A DNA stretch of 5,512 bases, taken from the NCBI GenBank assembly GCA_017959195.1, contig JAGDBE010000220.1, positions 1 to 5,512 of the forward strand, given 5' to 3'. The notes beneath the pieces are model-generated. The model did no database searches, was not told where the DNA came from, and saw nothing but the letters and a program-made list of their open reading frames with translations. Source of the stretch: Clostridia bacterium (lineage in GTDB: Bacteria; Bacillota; Clostridia; Oscillospirales; CAG-382). The position numbers and the translations under genes were made by a program. Below, in pieces: positions 1 through 5,435 of the stretch (position 1 is its first letter; each line of letters starts with the position of its first letter).

Positions 1-1
1 C

Positions 2-622
2 GACGAAAACGGCTCGGACAACGTATTGTATCTTCCGTACAGTACGGCAGGCAGATTTTTGGCAAGGACGGCGAATATAAGCACCTATATTTTCGTCGCA
101 AATACCGAGGAAAAAATAGACGACGCGAAAAGGCTGATAAAGGACAGACTTTACAAGACTTTCAGAAACGACGACCTGTACGCAGTCATAAGCAATTCGG
201 AAATTCTGGATTCCATGAACGAAATGATAGGAATAATCGTAAGCGTGCTTGCGGGAATTGCCGCAATATCCCTTGTCGTAGGCGGTATCGGAATTATGAA
301 CATAATGCTCGTTTCGGTAACCGAAAGAACGAGAGAGATAGGAATAAGAAAGGCGCTCGGCGCAAAGGGAAGACATATAAAGCTTCAGTTTGTGATTGAG
401 GCGGGAACCACGAGCGCGATAGGCGGAGTAATAGGAATAGGACTCGGAGTGATGGCGGCAAGGGCGGCGTCAATGCTTATCGAGGATTTTACGGCAGTAC
501 CCACGGCATTTGCCGTGATTCTGTCATTCGGAATATCGGTGGCGGTGGGCATAATTTTCGGATACCTGCCCGCTCGCAAAGCGGCAAAACTCAATCCGAT
601 CGAGTCGCTCAGACACGAATAA
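2..622 (+). CDS. MacB/FtsX-type ABC transporter permease, C-terminal part (5' end outside window)
   Basis: Permease subunit of a MacB-like ABC exporter in the cytoplasmic membrane; such permeases pair with a LolD/MacB-type ATPase and often a HlyD-like adaptor, but the substrate cannot be told here. The frame is open from base 2, so the TTG at 26 is an internal Leu codon, not a start. About 206 residues are present: the end of the extracytoplasmic domain (to about nt 220), a membrane segment (about 224-316), the family signature GIGIMNIMLVSVTERTREIG followed by IRKALGAKGRHI (284-376), two more membrane segments (about 386-486 and 500-565), and the typical tail LPARKAAKLNPIESLRHE. The signature loop contacts the ATPase in this family. 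It ends with TAA 29 nt before the SLH gene, suggesting one operon; permease-then-SLH order is, as I recall, common in clostridia. The family call is firm; substrate and exact partners are unknown. Confidence 0.92.
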   Translation, partial: DENGSDNVLYLPYSTAGRFLARTANISTYIFVANTEEKIDDAKRLIKDRLYKTFRNDDLYAVISNSEILDSMNEMIGIIVSVLAGIAAISLVVGGIGIMNIMLVSVTERTREIGIRKALGAKGRHIKLQFVIEAGTTSAIGGVIGIGLGVMAARAASMLIEDFTAVPTAFAVILSFGISVAVGIIFGYLPARKAAKLNPIESLRHE

Positions 623-636
623 CAAAGATAGAAACG

Positions 637-642
637 AAAGGA
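637..642 (+). promoter_or_regulatory. Ribosome binding site of the SLH gene
   Basis: AAAGGA lies 9 nt before the ATG at 652 and supports that start. The 29-nt gap after the permease stop shows no promoter or terminator, which fits translational coupling or co-transcription with the transporter. Confidence 0.65.
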
Positions 643-651
643 AAAACACGA

Positions 652-2442
652 ATGAAAAGAATAACTGCAGCAGCCCTCATTCTGTCGCTTATAATGACTG
701 TTTTTGCGCTTAAAGCGTTTTGCGCTCCGAAGGTAAGCGTAAGCGACGACGAAAAAGCGCAGGTAATGAGGCTTCTTGAAATAATGAACGGCGACGAAAA
801 CGGAGACCTTAACCTCGAAAACGACGTTACGAGAGCGGAATTCGTAAACATGGCGGTATGCGCTTCAAGCGAAAAGAACAATACGCCCAAAAACATGTCC
901 GTCTCGGTGTTCCCCGACGTAACTGCGTCGCACTGGGCGGCGGGATACGTGTCGGTTGCGATAAAGAGCGGAATTGTAAACGGTTATCTCGACGGAACGT
1001 TTAAACCCGAGAATAACGTAAAGCTCGAAGAGGCGGTAAACATCATTTTAAAGCTTCTCGGCTATACGACCGACGACTTCAAGGGCAACTACCCCGATTC
1101 CCAGCTTGAAAAATACGAGTCGATAGGTCTTGATAAGGATATCAACGCAAAAAAAGGCGAAACGCTCACAAGACTTGAATGTATGAAGCTCATATACAAT
1201 ATGCTCTGCACCGAAACGAAGCAGGGAGGCGTTTACGGCAGAAATCTCGGCGTAAACGTCGATTCCGACGGCAAAGTGGACTACCTTTCGCTTCTGAACG
1301 CGAATATGACGGGTCCCTATGTCAATATGCAAAGCAACTTTACCGAAAAAATCGAATTTCCGCTTGACGAAAATAGCAGTATTTACAGAGACGGCAAACT
1401 TTCGGATGAAAAAAGCGTTAAGGACTACGACGTGTATTATTACTGTAAGAACATAAAAACCGTGTGGTTTTACAGCGATAAAGCGTTCGGAAAAATAGAT
1501 TCTGTTTTGCCGTCAAAAGACGTGCCGGAATCGTTAAAGGTCGGAAACGCATCATACGCGCTCCTGCCGGGCGCCGCAAAGAAGGTATCTTTCGTCGGCG
1601 ATATAGATAAAGACGACTACGTTATGATTTTGCTCGACAAGGACGGCAAGGCGGCGGACGTTTACAAAGCCGACTACGAAATGTATCTTGAATACTCAGA
1701 CGAAAAAGAGGATATGCTTTCGGCGGTAAACGAGACGCTGAGCGACCCCATAGTGTTTACAACCCTTTCCGAACTTAAAGAAAAGGTGCCTTTCGATATA
1801 AACGGAGCCGAAATAATATGCAATTCCGCAAATATCGGCGTAAATCAGATTGAAGAAAACGACGTGGTTTACTATTCAAAGGCGTTCAATACGCTGTGGG
1901 TTTACAGGGAAAAGGCGTCGGGCGTATGCACGGCGGTAAATCCCAATAAGGAAAGCCCTTCGTCGGTAGTTGTGGGAGGAAATAATTATAACCTCTCGAC
2001 AGACGCGGTAAAATATAAGTTCTCGAATTACGGAACGCTCAACTCCGAAATGCTCGTAACCCTCATTCTGGGAAAAGACGGAAGCGTGGTTGACGCGTAC
2101 GAAGCGGGACTTGACATAATCGGAGACGAATATAACGACGTTTCCTACGCGCTCGTCGTTTCGTCAACCCTCAAAGGCCCGTACATCGTCGGCGAAGACG
2201 GAAAACTGCCTGCCGATACGGGTATAGACGTAAATACCGCTAAAATATATAAAGGAAACGGAAACGCGTCCAAAGCGGAGATAAAGAAGTATAACGTTTA
2301 TTACTACTCCAAACTGCTGAACGCCGTATGGCTTTACGACGAGACGGTGAGCGGCACGATAGAGGATATAACCCCCAAATCCCAGCCGACAAGCGTAAAA
2401 ATCGCGGGCAAGAATTATTCGCTCTCCACTTCAAAGGCGTAG
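652..2442 (+). CDS. Secreted S-layer-homology (SLH) domain protein, N-terminal 596 residues before in-frame TAG
   Basis: Surface protein probably held to the cell wall by its SLH domains, which in Bacillota bind pyruvylated secondary wall polymers. Residues 1-25 form a signal peptide (MKRI, hydrophobic 5-23, possible cleavage near FCA; no lipobox). SLH motifs follow: a partial one at about 35-70 (VTRAEFVNMAV), a good one at about 87-138 (FPDV, HWAAGYV, GIVNGYLDGTFKPENNV, then ILKLLGY), and a weaker third at about 147-188 (TLTRLECMKLIYNML). Residues 244 to the stop carry repeats of an unnamed beta-rich unit with a VYYYxK...VWxY core. The reading frame is broken by TAG at codon 597 and resumes at once; the full unit would be 652-3390, 912 residues, a length plausible for this class. 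It sits directly after a MacB-type permease gene and is probably its operon partner. The class is clear from the SLH motifs; the molecular role of the repeat region is unknown. Confidence 0.9.
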   Translation: MKRITAAALILSLIMTVFALKAFCAPKVSVSDDEKAQVMRLLEIMNGDENGDLNLENDVTRAEFVNMAVCASSEKNNTPKNMSVSVFPDVTASHWAAGYVSVAIKSGIVNGYLDGTFKPENNVKLEEAVNIILKLLGYTTDDFKGNYPDSQLEKYESIGLDKDINAKKGETLTRLECMKLIYNMLCTETKQGGVYGRNLGVNVDSDGKVDYLSLLNANMTGPYVNMQSNFTEKIEFPLDENSSIYRDGKLSDEKSVKDYDVYYYCKNIKTVWFYSDKAFGKIDSVLPSKDVPESLKVGNASYALLPGAAKKVSFVGDIDKDDYVMILLDKDGKAADVYKADYEMYLEYSDEKEDMLSAVNETLSDPIVFTTLSELKEKVPFDINGAEIICNSANIGVNQIEENDVVYYSKAFNTLWVYREKASGVCTAVNPNKESPSSVVVGGNNYNLSTDAVKYKFSNYGTLNSEMLVTLILGKDGSVVDAYEAGLDIIGDEYNDVSYALVVSSTLKGPYIVGEDGKLPADTGIDVNTAKIYKGNGNASKAEIKKYNVYYYSKLLNAVWLYDETVSGTIEDITPKSQPTSVKIAGKNYSLSTSKA

Positions 2443-2532
2443 TTCGACTTCTCGAGCCTCGGAACTTATAAGGTGGGAGATAGAGTAACGGCGCTTCTCG
2501 ATAAGGACGGAAACATAGCCGGCACGACGGAA
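1381..2532 (+). repeat. Three protein-level tandem repeats in the SLH protein, 144-residue period
   Basis: The conserved core begins at residues 261 (VYYYCKN), 405 (VVYYSKA) and 549 (VYYYSKL), exactly 144 residues apart both times. Each is followed by VWFY/LWVY/VWLY, then GKID/GVCT/GTIE, a Pro-containing loop, YALL/YNLS/YSLS, and a hydrophobic strand ending in LDKDG or LGKDG. Copies span about 1381-1674, 1810-2103 and 2242-2532. Copy 3 has one residue fewer in the Pro loop and contains the TAG. Similarity is in protein rather than DNA, so these are old duplications under selection. Confidence 0.85.
2440..2442 (+). other. In-frame TAG interrupting the SLH gene (codon 597)
   Basis: Reads ...TCA AAG GCG TAG TTC GAC TTC... 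with no shift of frame. Aligning the three internal repeats on the shared Y-x-L element puts this codon opposite Lys310 (AAG) in copy 1 and Lys454 (AAA) in copy 2. A single A-to-T change from AAG, or C-to-T from CAG, would create it. No frameshift, insertion or further stop occurs in the 315 codons that follow. Confidence 0.93.
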
Positions 2533-3390
2533 ATAGGAAGTATAGATGCCGACACGGTGGGCATAGTGCTTGAAAACGGCAAGAGCGAGTATTACGACGC
2601 AGACGGAAGAAAATATTCAACCGACAGCATAAAGATTTACGCGCTGAACGGCGAAACATATACGTTTGAGGGCTATTCATCCGCAAAAGTCGGCGATATA
2701 GTCAGAGTATCCGCCGGTAAGGAGAAAAACGTAATAAATAACGAAAATCCTCCCAAAAACGCGTCGGCGGCAAAAGACGTAATTAATGCCGTAAAAGAAG
2801 GAAAATTCGCGTCCGACGCAAAGATTATCGAAAACTACCGCGGCGAGCTTTACGGCAGGGTCGAGATAAGCGAAATAAGCGGCAAAACCCTCGATTATTC
2901 CGTAATACTCTTTTACGAGCTCGCCTCCGACGGCAGCGTAAAGAGCCTGATACTCGATAACTATACGGGAAATCTGTTCGAATACGGATACCTTTTCGAC
3001 AATGAGTCGACGGACAGCATGACGGGAAAAACAACGCATACCTATACGTATATGCTCGACGACAATATTGAATATAACTATACGCCGAAAGGCACTATTT
3101 TCGTGTCAAGCGGCGCTGCTAAGTTCACAGTAAAGAACGGCAGCGTTTCCAAGGTCGAAAATATGAAGTCGAGCATCGAAATTCATAATATTTCGGGCGA
3201 TACGGCGTATACCGAAAAGGGCGAAAAATATCAGATATCCGATAACGTCAGGGTTTATTCCGTCTCCGGCGCAAAGGTAAAACCGATAGACTATAAGGAA
3301 GTTTTAAGCGGAGAATACGCGCACATGACGGGATATTACGATAAAAGCGCCGAAAAAGGCGGAAAAATAAGGGTAATAATCGTATTCTGA
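2443..3390 (+). pseudogene. SLH protein, C-terminal 315 residues, in frame after the TAG (intact continuation of the 652 gene)
   Basis: Same frame as 652-2442, beginning FDFSSLGTYKVGDRVTALLD, which completes the third repeat (compare YKFSNYGTL...LVTLILGKDG in copy 2). It contains a further KVGDIVRVSAGKE element and a C-terminal region rich in Tyr, Ser, Asp and Lys with no enzyme motif I recognise, ending in VIIVF and TGA. A GTG at 2473 could serve as a formal start, but it lacks a separate upstream Shine-Dalgarno (the nearby AAGG overlaps the codon), a signal peptide and a domain boundary, so independent translation is doubtful. Without read-through this half would lack both secretion and wall anchoring. 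Codon use matches the upstream half, so decay, if real, is recent. Best annotated as one gene, 652-3390, with an internal stop. Confidence 0.82.
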
Positions 3391-3403
3391 AAAGCATAAA
3401 AAT

Positions 3404-3438
3404 AAAACCCCGCGGGATGTTTAATCCCGCGGGGTTTT
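3404..3438. terminator. Bidirectional rho-independent terminator between converging genes
   Basis: Perfect 15-bp inverted repeat: AAAACCCCGCGGGAT (3404-3418), 5-nt loop GTTTA, complement at 3424-3438. It is GC-rich at the centre and has A/T arms, so each strand ends the stem with a T run (TTTT on plus; TTTT followed by ATTTTTA on minus). It lies 14 nt after the SLH gene stop and 13 nt beyond the stop of the phosphatase-like gene on the other strand, so it can serve both. Confidence 0.94.
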
Positions 3439-3451
3439 GTATGTCAACGCA

Positions 3452-4636
3452 TTATTTTTTCGTAACGCCGTCGCCGTATATGGTGAGCCAGTCGTTTTTC
3501 ATGGAAACGGGAACCCAGTCGAATTCTTCACATAGGTCATACATTTTTTCCGCTTTTTCAACGTTTCCGTTTTCACGCTCGGTGTCGTCGCAGCAAAGCA
3601 TAAACGCAAGGCTCGGATACTCGTTTGCACTCGTCGCGTATTCCGCCATGCTTGCGTCTCCCGTGCTGTTGCCGAATGAAAGCACCGGCTGAACGCCGAT
3701 TTCCTGCGCGATAACCGAAACCTTGTTCATCTTAAGATTCTTTACGACAAATTCGCCTCCGAGGACGAGCTTGTCGCTGTCGGCGTAAACGTAATTCAGT
3801 CCATCGGTCTTTCCCTGATTCGGCGTAACGAGCGTTTCGTCCGAACCGATAATCTGTCCCATCGGAACGCCGAGCGGCGAATCGTAAACTATGCCGCGCA
3901 CGATAAAGCGGTCGGTACCGCTTACAACGTATACCGTAAAGCCGTTTTCCTTTAAGTATTCAACGACCTGAAGCATGGGCTTATACCAGCCCTCTCCGCG
4001 CGTCATGCCGGTGTAACTCGGCATCGGAAGTTTTTTGAATTCCTGGATGTAGTCGTTGAATTCCTTTATCGTCATGCCCGCAAAAGCACTTGCGACAGCT
4101 TTTCCGTGGTCCACCTCAAGTCCCGAGAACGACGCTCCCGTCGTGTTCTGATCGACGATTTTGTTTGCAACCTCGCGCTCGAAATCGCTCGCCTTGTCTT
4201 TGTAGTCCTCGTCCTCCAAAACGCGGTAAACGAGCAGCGTGTAATCAAAATAATTCGGGTCTGTCTCGCAGAAAAGCGTGCCGTCGAGGTCAAAAACGGC
4301 AATGCGGTTTTCAACCGGTATGTATCCGCCGCCGCCCTCCGTTGTCGCCTCTTCCACAAACGATATAAGTTTGTTTTTCGATTCGGCGTTTTCGGCCCAT
4401 AAGGACAGCGCGTCGGCTTGCGCAGTTAAATCTTCTTGCGCCTCATCTTTCTCATCATCTTTTACGGCTTCCTTTACGTCCTCTTTAACGTCCACGGCTT
4501 TCCCGGTCTCGTCAGACGAAGCGGAAGCGGCGGGAATGGGATGCCAGCCTATTCCGAGCGCGTAAAGCGTTGAGACGATAACAAGAAGCGAAAGGGCGAT
4601 AATTGCGGTTAATTTCCACTTTTGCGTTGCATTCAT
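3452..4636 (-). CDS. Membrane-anchored or secreted HAD-superfamily phosphatase-like protein
   Basis: A 394-residue predicted phosphohydrolase acting outside the membrane. Residues about 10-28 form a hydrophobic N-terminal segment (signal anchor or signal peptide, no lipobox). Residues 41-70 are a charged Lys/Glu/Asp linker, probably coiled or disordered, and GGGG at 101-104 precedes the catalytic domain. HAD motifs: I, VFDLDGTL (114-121), with nucleophile Asp116 and general acid Asp118; II, VVSGTDR (237-243), Ser239; III, probably Lys305 in KVSVIAQEIG; IV, FGNSTGDASM (321-330), with Asp327. Motif IV has Asn323 where many HAD enzymes have the first Asp; the GNSxGD form is known in phosphoserine-phosphatase-like HAD groups. 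The long insert between motifs I and II (122-236) is a helical cap. The substrate cannot be assigned; a secreted phosphomonoesterase is the best guess. Start chosen from GGAGG 10 nt upstream. It lies 102 nt after the flavin-reductase-like gene and ends at the shared terminator with TAA. Confidence 0.87.
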   Translation of the reverse strand: MNATQKWKLTAIIALSLLVIVSTLYALGIGWHPIPAASASSDETGKAVDVKEDVKEAVKDDEKDEAQEDLTAQADALSLWAENAESKNKLISFVEEATTEGGGGYIPVENRIAVFDLDGTLFCETDPNYFDYTLLVYRVLEDEDYKDKASDFEREVANKIVDQNTTGASFSGLEVDHGKAVASAFAGMTIKEFNDYIQEFKKLPMPSYTGMTRGEGWYKPMLQVVEYLKENGFTVYVVSGTDRFIVRGIVYDSPLGVPMGQIIGSDETLVTPNQGKTDGLNYVYADSDKLVLGGEFVVKNLKMNKVSVIAQEIGVQPVLSFGNSTGDASMAEYATSANEYPSLAFMLCCDDTERENGNVEKAEKMYDLCEEFDWVPVSMKNDWLTIYGDGVTKK

Positions 4637-4646
4637 TTTTATTTTT

Positions 4647-4651
4647 CCTCC
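4647..4651 (-). promoter_or_regulatory. Ribosome binding site of the HAD gene
   Basis: Minus-strand GGAGG (inside CCGGAGGAAA) ends 10 nt before the ATG at 4636-4634. It supports the long start that includes the hydrophobic N-terminus. Confidence 0.75.
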
Positions 4652-4699
4652 GGTTTTTGATTATTTCGTTGTGTATTCGGATATGTTAAACGGTTTTAA

Positions 4700-4717
4700 A
4701 AAGACCGCTTTTTGCGG
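4700..4717 (-). terminator. Weak hairpin with T run between the two minus-strand genes
   Basis: On the minus strand CCGC-AAAAA-GCGG (4717-4705) is followed by TC and TTTTT. The stem is only 4 bp and an alternative CGGT/ACCG pairing overlaps it, so it may be a partial terminator or attenuator between the flavin-reductase-like and HAD genes, or chance. The rest of the 102-nt gap shows no clear promoter. Confidence 0.25.
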
Positions 4718-4738
4718 CGGGAAGCGTGTAAAAAAGCC

Positions 4739-5224
4739 TTACCTTACGTTCAGTATTTCTCCCGTGTAGATTACGTGGTAGTCGCCGTCCCTGTACCATT
4801 TGCCCGCCGTGTCGGGAGATGTGTTTTCGGGAGTCATTTCCGTTTTGAAAATAACTCTGCATTCGAAAACGGCGCAGTTTTCAATTCCGGGAACGCTTAT
4901 TTTTTCGGAGTCGGTGAGATTAAGCGAACATTCCTTTATCTTGTCAAAATCCCTGCCCGACTTGCTTCCGCAGAAGGCGAGGGCGCTTCTGTAAGACGCG
5001 TCGCGCGGAAAACATACCGTAAATTCGGGGTTTTTTTCCAGAAACTCTTTCGTGTATCTCGAATTTCTTATCATCGCCGAAAAAGCCGGCTTTCCGCAGG
5101 CGATTCCGAAATGACCCCAGCCAATCGTCATCGTGTTTACTTTTTCTCCATCCGATACAACAATGAACGCACCGTATTTTTCAAGTCTTTCAAGCATCTC
5201 GCCCGCATTTTCCAAATATTTCAT
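4739..5224 (-). CDS. Flavin-reductase-like FMN-binding split-barrel protein
   Basis: A 161-residue cytoplasmic protein of the flavin reductase-like / flavoredoxin group, expected to bind FMN and to take part in flavin reduction or electron transfer; the partner is unknown. Typical family features: N-terminal strand GAFIVVSDGEKVNTMTIGWG (18-37), where the NTMTIGW turn normally contacts the flavin phosphate; the pattern IRNSRYTKEFLEKN (52-65) leading to FTVCFP (68-73); and the closing strand YHVIYTGEIL (149-158). No NAD(P)H-binding Rossmann domain is present, as usual in this family. Cys residues are scattered (43, 71, 85, 99, 117, 122) with no cluster motif. The upstream ATG at 5245 would add seven residues, but the ATG at 5224 has GGAGG 7 nt before it, so I start there. 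It ends with TAA and is followed by the HAD gene on the same strand. The fold call is good; the exact reaction is not determined. Confidence 0.82.
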   Translation of the reverse strand: MKYLENAGEMLERLEKYGAFIVVSDGEKVNTMTIGWGHFGIACGKPAFSAMIRNSRYTKEFLEKNPEFTVCFPRDASYRSALAFCGSKSGRDFDKIKECSLNLTDSEKISVPGIENCAVFECRVIFKTEMTPENTSPDTAGKWYRDGDYHVIYTGEILNVR

Positions 5225-5231
5225 ATCTTTA

Positions 5232-5236
5232 CCTCC
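5232..5236 (-). promoter_or_regulatory. Ribosome binding site deciding the flavin-reductase start
   Basis: Minus-strand ACGGAGGT, with GGAGG ending 7 nt before the ATG at 5224-5222. The in-frame upstream ATG at 5245 would place this site inside the coding region, so the shorter start is preferred. Confidence 0.82.
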
Positions 5237-5256
5237 GTAAAACAATTTTTCGCATA

Positions 5257-5262
5257 TTTATA
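5257..5262 (-). promoter_or_regulatory. Possible -10 box for the flavin-reductase gene
   Basis: Minus-strand TATAAA, placing a start site near 5250 and a leader of about 25 nt before the ATG. No good -35 lies 17 bp upstream (the hexamer there is CACGGT), so this promoter is weak or activator dependent. It adjoins the -35 box of the divergent plus-strand promoter. Confidence 0.35.
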
Positions 5263-5263
5263 C

Positions 5264-5292
5264 TTGATTTTTTTGATTTACCGTGTTATAAT
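5264..5292 (+). promoter_or_regulatory. Near-consensus sigma-70/sigma-A promoter, extended -10, reading rightward
   Basis: -35 TTGATT (5264-5269), 17-bp spacer, -10 TATAAT (5287-5292) preceded by TG at 5284-5285 (extended -10). Predicted start is about 5298-5300. A 7-bp inverted repeat, CTTGATT (5263-5269) and AATCAAG (5290-5296), brackets the promoter. The downstream sequence is hairpins with T runs rather than a gene. Confidence 0.75.
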
Positions 5293-5296
5293 CAAG

Positions 5297-5336
5297 GTGT
5301 CCGGGGTTAAAGTAAGGCACCCCTCGACACTTTTTT
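5297..5336 (+). terminator. First T-tailed hairpin after the promoter
   Basis: GTGTC (5297-5301) pairs with GACAC (5326-5330); inside, GGGGT (5303-5307) pairs with ACCCC (5319-5323) across a small C/TC internal bulge; the loop is TAAAGTAAGGC; TTTTTT follows at 5331-5336. This has intrinsic-terminator form on the plus strand only. If transcription starts at 5299-5300 the outer 2-3 bp are lost and the hairpin sits at the very 5' end of the RNA, so it may instead be a 5' cap or attenuator structure. Confidence 0.5.
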
Positions 5337-5383
5337 GATTGAGTGAGTGAGTAGTTTGTAAGTTGTCGCTCACTCACTTTTTT
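5299..5383 (+). ncRNA. Candidate short structured RNA or regulatory leader
   Basis: Predicted transcript from the strong promoter at 5264-5292 to the T run of the second hairpin, about 85 nt, or about 35 nt if it stops at the first. No start codon with a ribosome binding site and no reading frame of note lies within it. I recognise no known RNA family or riboswitch consensus. It could equally be the leader of a gene beyond the right edge, with two conditional terminators. Confidence 0.33.
5342..5383 (+). terminator. Second T-tailed hairpin, GAGT-repeat stem
   Basis: AGTGAGTGAG (5342-5351) pairs perfectly over 10 bp with CTCACTCACT (5369-5378), with a 17-nt loop, and a T run at 5378-5383. The 5' arm is a run of GAGT units (5341-5352), so the stem can slip by 4 nt. 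It has terminator form on the plus strand; the minus strand has no T run after it. Confidence 0.62.
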
Positions 5384-5399
5384 ATGTACTTTTCTTTAC

Positions 5400-5435
5400 T
5401 TTCTCTCACGAGAGAAAAGAACGTAAAATCGTTCT
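5400..5435. other. Two abutting small inverted repeats in non-coding DNA
   Basis: TTTCTCT (5400-5406), loop CACG, AGAGAAA (5411-5417); then immediately AGAACG (5418-5423), loop TAAAAT, CGTTCT (5430-5435). The two stems meet with no spacer. Neither is followed by a proper T run. The remainder to 5512 is AT-rich and shows no credible gene, promoter or repeat; a TGCGA/TCGCA pair (5441-5445, 5471-5475) is too short to weigh. Confidence 0.45.

Noticed and set aside
26..622. Complete 198-residue permease starting at TTG 26
   Set aside because: The frame is open to the window edge and the protein begins mid-domain, so the gene is truncated by the window rather than short.
2443..2470. Possible recoding hairpin (PYLIS- or SECIS-like) just after the TAG
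   Set aside because: Only the short palindrome CTCGAG (2451-2456) is visible; no stable stem-loop forms from these bases, so the sequence gives no positive support for programmed decoding.
2473..3390. Separate 305-residue gene starting at GTG 2473
   Set aside because: It is in the same frame as the upstream SLH gene, starts in the middle of a repeat unit, and has no properly spaced ribosome binding site or signal peptide. It is the continuation after the TAG.
3417..3692. 91-residue plus-strand open frame
   Set aside because: It starts inside the terminator palindrome and lies opposite the C-terminus of the HAD gene.
4072..4565. Several overlapping open frames on both strands
   Set aside because: They are antisense or shifted readings of the HAD gene, with low-complexity Arg/Ser-rich products.
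4712..5338. 208-residue plus-strand open frame
   Set aside because: It lies opposite the well-supported flavin-reductase gene, has no ribosome binding site and runs through the plus-strand promoter and first hairpin; composition is that of an antisense shadow.
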